Source: Bradyrhizobium japonicum USDA 6
Lineage (GTDB): Bacteria; Pseudomonadota; Alphaproteobacteria; Rhizobiales; Xanthobacteraceae
DNA length: 64,000 nt
Assembly: GCF_000284375.1 (NCBI RefSeq)
Contig: NC_017249.1
Coordinates: forward strand, 1,652,001-1,716,000
Reading direction: 5' to 3'
Below, piece by piece: positions 24,791 to 32,936 of the stretch. The notes under the pieces were generated by a model. That model was not told where the DNA came from and ran no database searches. It saw nothing but the letters and a program-made list of their open reading frames with translations. Position 1 is the first letter of the stretch. Every line of letters starts with the position of its first letter. The translations under genes were made by a program, and so were the position numbers.

Positions 24791-25387
24791 ATGACCTTTA
24801 CGCTGCCCCCACTCCCTTACGCCTATGACGCCCTCGGCCAGTTCATGTCGAAGGAGACGCTGGAATTCCACCACGACAAGCATCATCAGGCCTACGTCAC
24901 CAACGGCAACAACGCGCTTAAGGGCACCGAATGGGAAGGCAAGTCCCTTGAGGAGATCGTCAAGGGCTCGTTCGGCAAGAACCCGGCCGTGTTCAACAAT
25001 GCCGGCCAGCACTACAACCACATCCACTTCTGGAGCTGGATGAAGCCCAATGGCGGCGGCACCAAGCTGCCGGGCAAGCTCGAGAAGAAGATCAACGAGG
25101 ACCTCGGCGGCTTCGAGAAGTTCAAGACGGACTTCCAGGCGGCCGGCGTCGGTCAGTTCGGCTCCGGCTGGTGCTGGCTCCAGGTCAAGAACGGCAAGCT
25201 CGAGATCTCCAAGACCCCGAACGGCGAGAATCCGCTGGTACACGGCGCCACCCCGATCCTCGGCTGCGACGTGTGGGAGCACTCCTACTACATCGACTAT
25301 CGCAACCGCCGTCCGGACTATCTCAAGGCGTTCGTCGAGAATCTCGTGAACTGGGAATACGTCGAGTCCCTGTTCGACAAGGCGTAA
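24791..25387 (+). CDS. sodB: Iron superoxide dismutase
   Basis: The 198-residue Fe/Mn-family dismutase converts superoxide to peroxide. Metal ligands fit His in LEFHHDKHH, His in QHYNHIHFW, and Asp and His in DVWEHSYY. The active-site Gln sits in the N-terminal half (AGQHYNH), the iron-type position. The manganese-type Gln after the GSGW segment is replaced (TPNGENP), so I call it iron-type. Cytosolic, no signal peptide. A repeat and a strong terminator follow. Confidence 0.93.
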   Translation: MTFTLPPLPYAYDALGQFMSKETLEFHHDKHHQAYVTNGNNALKGTEWEGKSLEEIVKGSFGKNPAVFNNAGQHYNHIHFWSWMKPNGGGTKLPGKLEKKINEDLGGFEKFKTDFQAAGVGQFGSGWCWLQVKNGKLEISKTPNGENPLVHGATPILGCDVWEHSYYIDYRNRRPDYLKAFVENLVNWEYVESLFDKA

Positions 25388-25396
25388 GGCTTCTTG

Positions 25397-25500
25397 GTCA
25401 TTCCGGGGCGGCGCGTCAGCGCCGAACCCGGAATCCATCGGGCGTCAGTCCACGTGGACAAATAGATTCCGGGCTCGCGCTCCGCGCGCCCCGGAATGAC
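25397..25500. repeat. Palindromic intergenic repeat, family B
   Basis: Long complementary ends, GTCATTCCGGGGCG near 25397 and CGCCCCGGAATGAC ending at 25500, enclose an internal palindrome. The same family recurs at 48681-48786 and in variant form at 51811. It lies between sodB and its terminator. Confidence 0.75.
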
Positions 25501-25532
25501 AAAAAGGCGGTCGCATGTGCGGCCGCCTTTTT
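25501..25532. terminator. Rho-independent terminator after sodB
   Basis: AAAAAGGCGG (25501-25510) pairs with CCGCCTTTTT (25523-25532) across a 12-base loop; it works in both directions. Confidence 0.85.
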
Positions 25533-25625
25533 GCTGTGCGGAATTCGCCGAACTAGTCCTGCGCAGTGCGCGCATCGGCCTGTGATCGTACTGTTTGCAT
25601 CGCATGGGCGGCGCCCTTAAGCAGA

Positions 25626-26267
25626 ATGGGCATCACCCTCGATCCGACCGAGCCGTTGTCAGAACCTTCCCCGAACAATCCTGCGCCTGCCGAGGACGCG
25701 GAGTTCGAGCCGCGGCCGGGGCGTGTGCGCAAGCCGATCGGTTGGTCGACCATCATCATCGCGGTGCTGGTGGCGGTGAGCGCGGGCCTGGTCTGGCGGC
25801 GTGATGGCACAGACGGTGTCCTGGAGATTCTCACGCACGACCTCTCGCTGTTCGGCGGCATCCTGCCGCGGGTGCTGGCGGGCTGCCTGCTCGGGGCCTT
25901 CATCTCCGAAATCCTGCCGCACGAAAAAGTCTCGCGCTCGCTCGGGCCGAAATCCGGCCTGATGGGCCTTCTGATCGGCACCGCCTTCGGCGCGATCCTG
26001 CCGGGCGGACCCTTCACCGCCTATCCCGTGGCGAGCGCGCTGCTCGCCGTGGGCGCCGATTTCGGCGCCACCATCGCCATGGTCGTGAGCTGGACCCTGA
26101 TCGGCTACGGCCGCGCGGTGGCCTGGGAAATCCCGATCATGGGCACCGACTTCACGCTGTGGCGGATCCTGATCTCGTTGCCGCTGCCGGTGCTCGCCGG
26201 CGCGCTCGGCCGCTTCGTCTATGTCCGGATCTATCCGCAGCCGGCCGCGAAGGACGACGAGAATTGA
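25626..26267 (+). CDS. Permease, DUF318/YraQ family (first of pair)
   Basis: The 213-residue membrane protein has a Pro/Glu-rich cytosolic N-terminus and about five hydrophobic segments. Family-type glycine motifs occur, such as GTAFGAILPGGPFTAYPVAS. The ATG at 25626 is chosen; 20 upstream codons are not protein-like. The stop overlaps the TTG start of the second permease (26264), so the two form an obligate pair. DUF318-like permeases sometimes accompany metal or arsenic genes, and the next genes here are the zinc operon. Confidence 0.78.
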   Translation: MGITLDPTEPLSEPSPNNPAPAEDAEFEPRPGRVRKPIGWSTIIIAVLVAVSAGLVWRRDGTDGVLEILTHDLSLFGGILPRVLAGCLLGAFISEILPHEKVSRSLGPKSGLMGLLIGTAFGAILPGGPFTAYPVASALLAVGADFGATIAMVVSWTLIGYGRAVAWEIPIMGTDFTLWRILISLPLPVLAGALGRFVYVRIYPQPAAKDDEN

Positions 26268-26764
26268 GCGCGGCGCTTCTGATCGACATCCTGTTGTGGG
26301 GCTCGGTGTTCGGCGTCGGCCTGATCGCCTTCCGCCGTGGCCCTCCGGTGTTCAAGGCCTCGCTCCGCGAAGGCTCCATGGACTTCATCAACATCGTGCC
26401 GCGCATCGCGCTCGGGGTGATCGGCTCCGGCTACATCGCCGCCATCATCCCGCAGGAGGTGATCACCGGCTGGCTCGGGCCGGACAGCGGCTGGCTCGGG
26501 GTTGCGACCGCCGTGGTCGCCGGCGCCGCCACCCCTGGCGGGCCCGTGATCGGTTTCTCCATCGGCACGGTGGCGCTGAAGTCTGGCGGTGGGGTGCCGC
26601 AGGTGGTTGCCTATGTCGTGGCCTGGGCGCTGTTCGCCTTCCAGCGGGTGATTTTGTGGGAAATCCCGTTCATGCCGGCTCGGTTCGTCTGGTTCCGCTG
26701 TGCGGTGTCGGTGCCGTTCCCCTTCGTCGCCGCTGCCATCGCGATGTTGATCGGCAAGCCCTGA
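26264..26764 (+). CDS. Permease, DUF318/YraQ family (second of pair)
   Basis: The 166-residue membrane protein starts at TTG 26264, overlapping the stop of the first permease. It repeats the family motif in VVAGAATPGGPVIGFSIGTV and has RVILWEIPFM, matching VAWEIPIM of the first protein. The two are therefore halves of one heterodimeric transporter, probably from an internal duplication. Transport substrate is unknown; the location just before a Zur-like site suggests metal. Confidence 0.75.
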   Translation: MSAALLIDILLWGSVFGVGLIAFRRGPPVFKASLREGSMDFINIVPRIALGVIGSGYIAAIIPQEVITGWLGPDSGWLGVATAVVAGAATPGGPVIGFSIGTVALKSGGGVPQVVAYVVAWALFAFQRVILWEIPFMPARFVWFRCAVSVPFPFVAAAIAMLIGKP

Positions 26765-26786
26765 GCCGGCCGTGGACAGGGGTAAT

Positions 26787-26799
26787 GTTATAATATAAC
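26787..26799. promoter_or_regulatory. Zur-like operator with embedded -10 element
   Basis: GTTATAATATAAC is a perfect 13-base palindrome matching the core of alphaproteobacterial Zur boxes, with an extended AATG/CGTC flank. The sequence TATAAT (26789-26794) lies inside it. Bound repressor would cover the promoter. Only nine bases separate the site from the ATG at 26809, so the message would be nearly leaderless. A clear -35 is not seen. Confidence 0.75.
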
Positions 26800-26808
26800 G
26801 TCGCTGGC

Positions 26809-27045
26809 ATGGCTCCCGCCGCGTCCCGCGCCCATCACCACGACCACGTTCATGACCATTCTCATGGCCACGCCCATTCGCATGGGCACGACCATACCCA
26901 CGCCCATGTCCATGATGCGGCCTCGCCCCATCCGGCCCAGGACGCGCCCTGGTCGATCCTGCGCATGACCTTGGCCGGCCGGCTCGCGGCCGCGCTTGCC
27001 GTCTGTGCCCTGCTCTGGGGCGTGGTCTTCCTGGCGATGAGGTGA
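26809..27045 (+). CDS. Small His-rich one-helix membrane protein
   Basis: This 78-residue protein has an N-terminal half that is a dense His/Asp run (HHHDHVHDHSHGHAHSHG continuing to about residue 35). One membrane helix follows (LAAALAVCALLWGVVFLAMR) at the end. Its position directly after the Zur-like box and before znuC suggests a zinc-binding shuttle or store that feeds the transporter. The last bases overlap the znuC region (GTGA). I know no named family. The His run is too dense to be accidental, and its length is too small for a typical transporter. Confidence 0.78.
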   Translation: MAPAASRAHHHDHVHDHSHGHAHSHGHDHTHAHVHDAASPHPAQDAPWSILRMTLAGRLAAALAVCALLWGVVFLAMR

Positions 27046-27047
27046 CC

Positions 27048-27803
27048 ATGGCGGCGGCACTGCACTTTCACAATGTCACGCTCGGCTATGACCGCCACCC
27101 GGCTGTGCATCATCTCAACGGCGAGGTCGCGCGAGGCGCGCTGGTCGCCGTGATCGGCCCGAACGGCGCCGGCAAGTCGACGCTGTTGCGCGGCATCGTC
27201 GGCATCCTCAGGCCGCTCGACGGCAGCATCCATCTCGGCGGGCTCGACAGCCGCGATATCGCCTATCTGCCGCAGAGCGCGGAGATCGACCGCAGCTTCC
27301 CGATCTCGGTGTTCGACTTCGTCGGCACCGGGCTGTGGCGCGATGCGGGCCTGTTCGGCGGCATCGGCAAGGCGGCGCGGGAGAAGATCCTGCGCGCGAT
27401 CGCCTCCGTCGGCCTCAACGGCTTCGAGAACCGCCCCATCGGCACGCTCTCGGGCGGGCAGATGCAGCGCATCCTGTTCGCGCGCGTGCTGCTCCAGGAC
27501 GCGCGCCTGATCGTGCTCGACGAGCCCTTCAACGCAATCGACAGCAAGACCACGGCCGATCTGCTCGCGCTGGTGAAGCACTGGCACGGCGAAGGCCGCA
27601 CCGTGCTCGCCGCATTGCACGACATGGAAATGGTGCGCAACCATTTCACCGAAACGCTGGTGCTGGCGCGCGGCCCCGTGGCCTGGGGACCGACGGCGGA
27701 GGTGCTGACGCCGGAAAACCTGCTGGTCGCGATGCGGATGTGCGAGGCTTTTGACGATAGTGCCACGGCTTGCGCCGAGGACGGACGCTCGCGGGCGGCG
27801 TGA
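27048..27803 (+). CDS. znuC: Zinc ABC transporter ATP-binding protein ZnuC
   Basis: The 251-residue ATPase has P-loop GPNGAGKS (37-44), ABC signature LSGGQMQ (134-140) and Walker B VLDEP (156-160). It belongs to the metal-transport (cluster 9-type) ATPases. It energises uptake through ZnuB. ATG at 27048 is preferred, with GAGGTG before it; a GTG at 27042 would overlap the previous stop. It is followed by the permease after six bases. Confidence 0.9.
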   Translation: MAAALHFHNVTLGYDRHPAVHHLNGEVARGALVAVIGPNGAGKSTLLRGIVGILRPLDGSIHLGGLDSRDIAYLPQSAEIDRSFPISVFDFVGTGLWRDAGLFGGIGKAAREKILRAIASVGLNGFENRPIGTLSGGQMQRILFARVLLQDARLIVLDEPFNAIDSKTTADLLALVKHWHGEGRTVLAALHDMEMVRNHFTETLVLARGPVAWGPTAEVLTPENLLVAMRMCEAFDDSATACAEDGRSRAA

Positions 27804-27809
27804 TCGCAG

Positions 27810-28679
27810 ATGATCTATGACGCGCTGATCGGCCCGTTCACCGAATTCGAGTTCATGCGGCGCGCGTTCGCCGCCGTGATCGCGCTGTCGCTGGCGGGGG
27901 CGCCGATCGGCGTGTTCCTGATGCTGCGGCGCATGAGCCTCGTCGGCGACGCCATGGCGCATGCGATCCTGCCCGGCGCGGCCGTCGGCTTCCTGCTCTC
28001 CGGCCTCAATCTGTTCGCGATGACGGCCGGCGGCCTGGTTGCGGGCTTTGCGGTTGCGATCCTCGCTGGCGTGGTCGCGCGTTCGACCGGGCTGAAGGAG
28101 GACGCCTCGCTTGCGACCTTCTATCTGGCCTCGCTGGCGCTGGGCGTCACCATCGTCTCGATCAAGGGCACCAATATCGACCTCCTGCACGTGCTGTTCG
28201 GCAACATTCTCGCGATGGACGACCAGACGCTGCTGGTGGTCGCCTTCAACGCCACGGTGACGCTGCTGGTGCTCGCGGTGATCTATCGCCCGCTGGTGAT
28301 CGAGAGTGTCGATCCCCTGTTCCTGCGCACCGTCAGCCGTGCCGGCGGTCCCGCGCATCTCGCCTTCCTCGCGCTCGTCGTGATCAACCTCGTCAACGGC
28401 TTTCAGGCGCTCGGCACGCTGCTCGCGGTGGGCCTGATGATCCTGCCGGCGGGCATTGCCCGGTTCTGGTCGCGCGATCTCACCGCCATGATCTGCATCG
28501 CCGTCGTCGCTGCCGCCGTCTCGGGCTATGCGGGCCTCGTATTGTCGTTCCAGACCCGCGTGCCGTCGGGCCCTGCGATCATTCTGGTGGCGACAGTGCT
28601 TTACATCGTCTCGGTGCTGTTCGGCCGCGTCGGCGGTATTGTCCGGCAGATGTTTCCCGGCCGGCATCTGGAAGCGTGA
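27810..28679 (+). CDS. znuB: Zinc ABC transporter permease ZnuB
   Basis: The 289-residue membrane protein of the ABC-3 family shows the usual opening with GAPIGVFLMLRRMSLVGDAM and internal motif GFQALGTLLAVGLMILPAG. It has about eight helices and normal length. The stop overlaps the ZnuA GTG/ATG region at 28676-28682. It forms the homodimeric inner-membrane channel. Confidence 0.92.
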   Translation: MIYDALIGPFTEFEFMRRAFAAVIALSLAGAPIGVFLMLRRMSLVGDAMAHAILPGAAVGFLLSGLNLFAMTAGGLVAGFAVAILAGVVARSTGLKEDASLATFYLASLALGVTIVSIKGTNIDLLHVLFGNILAMDDQTLLVVAFNATVTLLVLAVIYRPLVIESVDPLFLRTVSRAGGPAHLAFLALVVINLVNGFQALGTLLAVGLMILPAGIARFWSRDLTAMICIAVVAAAVSGYAGLVLSFQTRVPSGPAIILVATVLYIVSVLFGRVGGIVRQMFPGRHLEA

Positions 28680-28681
28680 CG

Positions 28682-29545
28682 ATGCGGCGTCTCCTGCTTT
28701 GTGTGCTCCTGCTGATCGCCTCGCCGCTGCATGCAGCCGAACGGCTCAACGTCGTCGCGAGCTTCTCGATCCTCGGCGATTTCGTCCGGAACGTTGGCGG
28801 CGATCGGGTCGACGTCACGACGCTGGTCGGCCCCGACAGCGACGTCCACGTCTACACGCCCGCGCCAAGCGATGCGAAGCGGATTGCGGATGCAAAGCTC
28901 GTCATCGTCAACGGGCTCGGCCTCGAAGGCTGGCTGCCGCGTCTGGTGCAGTCCGCAGGAAGCAAGGCGCAGGTGGTCACCGTGAGTGCCGGCATCGCGC
29001 CGCTGAAGCTCGGCTCGGCCGCGGATCCGCATGCCTGGCAGTCCGTCCCCAACGCCAAGATCTACGTGGGCGACATCGCCAATGCGCTGGCCGCGGCCGA
29101 CCCTGACGACGCAGAGTTCTTCCGCGCCCGGGCAAAGGCCTATCTGGACACGCTCGAAGCGCTCGACCGCGAGGTGCGGGAGGCCGTGGCGAAAATTCCG
29201 CCGGAGCGGCGCAAGGTGATCTCCACCCACGACGCCTTCGGCTATTTCGCCGCCGAATATGGTGTCCAGTTCGTGGCCCCCTTGGGGGTCTCCACGGAGA
29301 CCGAGCCCAGCGCGCGGGACATCGCCGCCATCATCGGCCAGATCAAGACCCAAAAGATCCCGGCCGTGTTCCTGGAAAACATCAGTGATGACCGCCTGAT
29401 CCGGCGGATCGCGGCTGAGACCGGGGCCAGGGTCGGCGGGACCCTGATTTCGGACGGTTTGACCGGCGAAAAGGGGCTTGCACCCACTTACATTGATATG
29501 GTCAGGCACAATATAAAGGCCCTGACCAGCGCGCTTGACCACTAG
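28682..29545 (+). CDS. znuA: Zinc ABC transporter substrate-binding protein ZnuA
   Basis: The 287-residue periplasmic metal-binding protein has signal peptide MRRLLLCVLLLIASPLHA. Likely metal ligands are His56 (SDVHVYTP), His117 (DPHAWQ), His183 (STHDAFGYF) and Asp258 (ISDGL), the cluster A-I pattern. The flexible His-rich loop that usually sits between the first and second ligand in ZnuA is absent. The nearby small protein and GTPase carry His-rich stretches instead. The metal could be zinc or manganese; the Zur-like box favours zinc. Confidence 0.9.
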   Translation: MRRLLLCVLLLIASPLHAAERLNVVASFSILGDFVRNVGGDRVDVTTLVGPDSDVHVYTPAPSDAKRIADAKLVIVNGLGLEGWLPRLVQSAGSKAQVVTVSAGIAPLKLGSAADPHAWQSVPNAKIYVGDIANALAAADPDDAEFFRARAKAYLDTLEALDREVREAVAKIPPERRKVISTHDAFGYFAAEYGVQFVAPLGVSTETEPSARDIAAIIGQIKTQKIPAVFLENISDDRLIRRIAAETGARVGGTLISDGLTGEKGLAPTYIDMVRHNIKALTSALDH

Positions 29546-29599
29546 GGCAGGGGGCCACCCCGCCGTGCGTCGCGCGGAAAAGCCCGACCCGGAGTTGCA

Positions 29600-30643
29600 A
29601 TGTCTGAAGCGTCCCAAAAAATTCCCGTGACCGTGCTGACCGGCTATCTCGGCGCCGGCAAGACCACACTGTTGAACCGCATCCTGTCGGAAAACCACGG
29701 CAAGAAATACGCCGTCATCGTCAACGAATTCGGCGAGATCGGCATCGACAATGACCTCATCATCGGCGCCGATGAGGAAGTGTTCGAGATGAACAACGGC
29801 TGCATCTGCTGCACCGTGCGCGGCGACCTCGTGCGCATCATGGACGGCCTGATGAAGCGCAAGGGCAAGTTCGACGCCATCATCGTCGAGACTACCGGCC
29901 TTGCCGATCCCGCGCCCGTTGCCCAGACCTTCTTCGTCGACGAGGACGTGCAGAAGAACGCGCGGCTCGACGCCGTCGTCACGGTTGCCGACGCCAAATG
30001 GCTGTCGGACCGGCTCAAGGACGCGCCTGAGGCCAAGAACCAGATCGCGTTCGCCGACGTCATCGTGCTGAACAAGACCGATCTCGTCACCAAGCCGGAG
30101 CTCGCCGAGGTCGAGGCCCGCATCCGCGCCATCAACCCCTATGCCAAGCTGCATCGCACCGAGCGCTGCTCGGTGGCCCTGGCGGACGTGCTCGACCGCG
30201 GCGCCTTCGACCTCGACCGCATCCTCGACATCGAGCCGGATTTCCTGGAGGCCGATGATCATGACCACGACCATGATCATCACCATCATGGCCATGACCA
30301 TCACCACCATGATCACGGCCACGGCTTGAAGCACTATCACGACGAGGACATGCAATCGCTGTCGCTCAAGACCGACAAGCCGCTCGATCCGAACGTGTTC
30401 ATGCCCTGGCTCCAGAACCTGGTGCAGGTCGAGGGCGGCAAGATCCTGCGCTCCAAGGGCATCCTCGCCTTCCACGACGATGATGACCGCTATGTTTTCC
30501 AGGGCGTCCACATGATGCTGGAGGGCAACCACCAGCGGAAGTGGAAGGACGGCGAGCCGCGTGAGAGCCGCCTCGTCTTCATCGGTCGCGAATTGCCGGA
30601 AAAGGCCATTCGCGAGGGTTTTGAGAGCTGCATCGTCTCGTGA
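29600..30643 (+). CDS. COG0523/G3E-family GTPase with His-rich loop (ZigA/ZNG1-type)
   Basis: This putative zinc chaperone of 347 residues has P-loop GYLGAGKT (15-22), invariant metal motif CICC (68-71) and G4 motif NKTD (158-161). Its His/Asp-rich loop (221-247) precedes the CobW C-terminal domain. Relatives under Zur control insert zinc into client enzymes when zinc is scarce. It follows znuA after 54 bases and is translationally coupled to the WD40 gene (ATGA at 30640). Cobalamin-related function is less likely because no cob genes are near. Confidence 0.93.
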   Translation: MSEASQKIPVTVLTGYLGAGKTTLLNRILSENHGKKYAVIVNEFGEIGIDNDLIIGADEEVFEMNNGCICCTVRGDLVRIMDGLMKRKGKFDAIIVETTGLADPAPVAQTFFVDEDVQKNARLDAVVTVADAKWLSDRLKDAPEAKNQIAFADVIVLNKTDLVTKPELAEVEARIRAINPYAKLHRTERCSVALADVLDRGAFDLDRILDIEPDFLEADDHDHDHDHHHHGHDHHHHDHGHGLKHYHDEDMQSLSLKTDKPLDPNVFMPWLQNLVQVEGGKILRSKGILAFHDDDDRYVFQGVHMMLEGNHQRKWKDGEPRESRLVFIGRELPEKAIREGFESCIVS

Positions 30644-31662
30644 TGAAAGAGTTTACGCCGGCCCCCGATTCCGCCTCGATCGTCTCCGTCACCGATCGCG
30701 TCAAGCCTGTTGCGTTCGGCATGAGCGTGACCTCGGTGCATTTCCTTGGGCCCCGCGCTGCCTTCGTCGGCGGCGAGGAGAACGTCGCGCTCGTCGACGC
30801 CAAGGGTGAGATCGCGACGGTCGCCGTGCATAGCGGTGGCATTCTCTCCACCGCCTCCGACGGCAAGCGCCTCGTCATGGGCGGCGACGACGGCAAGGTC
30901 GTTTCGCTCGATGCCAAGGGTGAGGCGACGCTGCTCGCCACCGATCCGAAGCGGCGCTGGATCGACGCGGTGGCGCTGCATCCGGACGGCGCCTTCGCCT
31001 GGTCGGCCGGCAAGACGGCCACCGTCAAGAGCGGCAAGGCCGAGGAGAAGTCGCTCGAGGTGCCCTCGACCGTCGGCGGTCTCGCCTTCGCGCCGAAGGG
31101 CCTGCGGCTCGCGATCGCCCATTACAACGGCGCCACGCTGTGGTTTCCGAACATGGAAGGCTCGGCCGAATTCCTGCCCTGGGCCGGCTCGCATCTCGGC
31201 GTCACCTTCAGCCCCGACAACAAGTTCTTGGTCACCACGATGCACGAGGCGGCGCTGCACGGCTGGCGGCTCGCCGACAACAGGCACATGCGCATGACCG
31301 GCTATCCCGGCCGCGTCCGCTCGATGTCCTGGAGTGCGGGTGGCAAAGGTTTGGCGACTTCGGGTGCCGACACAGTCATCATCTGGCCGTTCGGCAGCAA
31401 GGACGGCCCGATGGGCAAGGAGCCCGCGATGCTCGCGCCGCTGCAGGCGCGCGTGTCGGTGGTCGCGTGTCATCCCAAGAACGACATCCTCGCCGCCGGT
31501 TACAGCGACGGCACCGTGCTGATGGTGCGGCTCGAGGACGGCGCCGAGATCCTCGTTCGCCGCAATGGCACGCCGCCGGTGGCGGCGCTCGCCTGGAACG
31601 CCAAGGGCACGCTGCTGGCCTTCGCCGACGAGAACGGCGACGGCGGATTGCTGGAGCTTTAA
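30640..31662 (+). CDS. WD40-repeat protein coupled to the G3E GTPase
   Basis: This 340-residue cytosolic protein has no signal peptide. It has six to seven WD-like repeats, for example VHSGGILSTASDGKRLVMGG and VACHPKNDILAAGYSDGTVL. Seven blades would make one complete propeller. The ATGA overlap with the GTPase gene strongly suggests joint action, such as recognising client proteins for metal insertion. That role is inference from coupling; the family is otherwise a hypothetical WD40 protein. Confidence 0.85.
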   Translation: MMKEFTPAPDSASIVSVTDRVKPVAFGMSVTSVHFLGPRAAFVGGEENVALVDAKGEIATVAVHSGGILSTASDGKRLVMGGDDGKVVSLDAKGEATLLATDPKRRWIDAVALHPDGAFAWSAGKTATVKSGKAEEKSLEVPSTVGGLAFAPKGLRLAIAHYNGATLWFPNMEGSAEFLPWAGSHLGVTFSPDNKFLVTTMHEAALHGWRLADNRHMRMTGYPGRVRSMSWSAGGKGLATSGADTVIIWPFGSKDGPMGKEPAMLAPLQARVSVVACHPKNDILAAGYSDGTVLMVRLEDGAEILVRRNGTPPVAALAWNAKGTLLAFADENGDGGLLEL

Positions 31663-31692
31663 TCTGTCATCGTTCTGACCGTATAGGGGGCC

Positions 31693-32409
31693 ATGCGGTT
31701 TCTGACGACCTTCCAGATTGCTGACTTCGCGGACACGCTGGTCAGCCTGTTCACGGCCTTCGTGCTGGGCACGCTGATCGGCGCCGAGCGGCAGTACCGC
31801 CAGCGCACCGCGGGCCTGCGCACCAACGTGCTGGTCGCGGTCGGTGCCGCCGCCTTCGTCGATCTCGCGATGCATCTGACCGGCGCCGACGGCGCGGTCC
31901 GCGTGATCTCCTATGTCGTCTCGGGCATCGGCTTCCTCGGCGCCGGCGTCATCATGAAGCAGGGCATGGACGTCCGCGGGCTCAACACCGCGGCGACGCT
32001 GTGGGCCTCGGCCGCCGTCGGCTCCTGTGCCGGAGCCGACATGGTCGCGCAGGCGGCCGCGCTGACCGTGTTCGTCATCGCCGGCAACACCATGCTGCGC
32101 CCGCTGGTCAACGCCATCAACCGCATTCCGCTGAACGAGAAGACCTCGGAGGCGACCTACTATTTCAAGCTCGCCGTCGCGGCCGACGCCCTGCCCGACA
32201 TGCGCGACCGGCTCGTCGACAAGCTGGAGGTCGCGAAATATCCGGTGGCCGATGTCGACGTGGTTGAGATCGGGGATGACATTCTCGAGGTCGTCGCAAA
32301 GCTGGTTGCGACCGCAGTCGATCCGAACGAGCTGAACGCGGTGGCCACCGATCTCCAGCACCTGCCGGGTGTGCGCCATGCCACCTGGGAAGTCAGCACC
32401 TCGGACTGA
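31693..32409 (+). CDS. MgtC/SapB-family membrane protein
   Basis: The 238-residue protein has the MgtC N-terminal domain of four or five helices, with GTLIGAERQYRQRTAGLRTN and VSGIGFLGAGVIMK, and a C-terminal ACT-like cytosolic domain (from about residue 155). MgtC proteins modulate P-type ATPase or F-ATPase activity under low magnesium. It starts 30 bases after the WD40 gene, so it may share a transcript, though a GGGGG stretch before the ATG gives it its own strong ribosome site. Confidence 0.88.
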   Translation: MRFLTTFQIADFADTLVSLFTAFVLGTLIGAERQYRQRTAGLRTNVLVAVGAAAFVDLAMHLTGADGAVRVISYVVSGIGFLGAGVIMKQGMDVRGLNTAATLWASAAVGSCAGADMVAQAAALTVFVIAGNTMLRPLVNAINRIPLNEKTSEATYYFKLAVAADALPDMRDRLVDKLEVAKYPVADVDVVEIGDDILEVVAKLVATAVDPNELNAVATDLQHLPGVRHATWEVSTSD

Positions 32410-32510
32410 GCGCGGCGTTTTGGCGCGCGAAGGCACGGTTCCCGCCTCGTCCGGCACGGAACCGCAGTCGGGCAAGTTCGTTGATCCCGCGGATAAAGGC
32501 GGTGATCGAC

Positions 32511-32843
32511 ATGCCCGGCCCAAATGACAAGCGCAGACTGAAACGCGACCTGATGATCGCCTGCTCGCTGTTCGCGGCAGGTGTCGTGGTGTCAGGTCTA
32601 TCGCTGGCGCAGATCCGCGCCGAGAGCCGGATGCAGACGGCGCAGGCGACGCAACCGCTCCAGGGCACGCCGTCCAACGATCAGGACAAGACGCCCGCGG
32701 AAGCCAAGCCCGGTGGCGACCGTCCGACCACGCCGGCTCCCGAGCCCGCGCGCCCCGATCCGCAGACGCAGGGTGCGGCGACCAAGCCGGCACTGCCGGC
32801 GGCGCCCGCGGAGAAGATCGCGCCGCCGATCAAGGAGAAGTAG
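32511..32843 (+). CDS. Hypothetical single-pass membrane protein with proline-rich tail
   Basis: The 110-residue product has a basic N-terminus (KRRLKRD), one hydrophobic helix (LMIACSLFAAGVVVSGLSLA) and a long Pro/Ala/Lys-rich periplasmic tail. The topology is that of an anchored periplasmic spacer. The ATG at 32511 is chosen. No domain is recognised. Confidence 0.55.
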   Translation: MPGPNDKRRLKRDLMIACSLFAAGVVVSGLSLAQIRAESRMQTAQATQPLQGTPSNDQDKTPAEAKPGGDRPTTPAPEPARPDPQTQGAATKPALPAAPAEKIAPPIKEK

Positions 32844-32936
32844 CCCGGCGGCGGCGTATTGTGACGCGCATTTGATCTCGCCTCGGCAGCCGGCCCGTTC
32901 CATAATCTGTCGCGCCAACGACAGATGGGGCCTCCC

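Noticed and set aside
26862..28667. 600-codon minus-strand open frame across the zinc operon
   Set aside because: It is antisense to znuC and znuB and rich in Arg, His and Asp, with no protein-like hydrophobic pattern.
30490..32793. Very long minus-strand open frame across the WD40 and MgtC genes
   Set aside because: Same antisense bias; the plus-strand genes are clear and fully explain the region.
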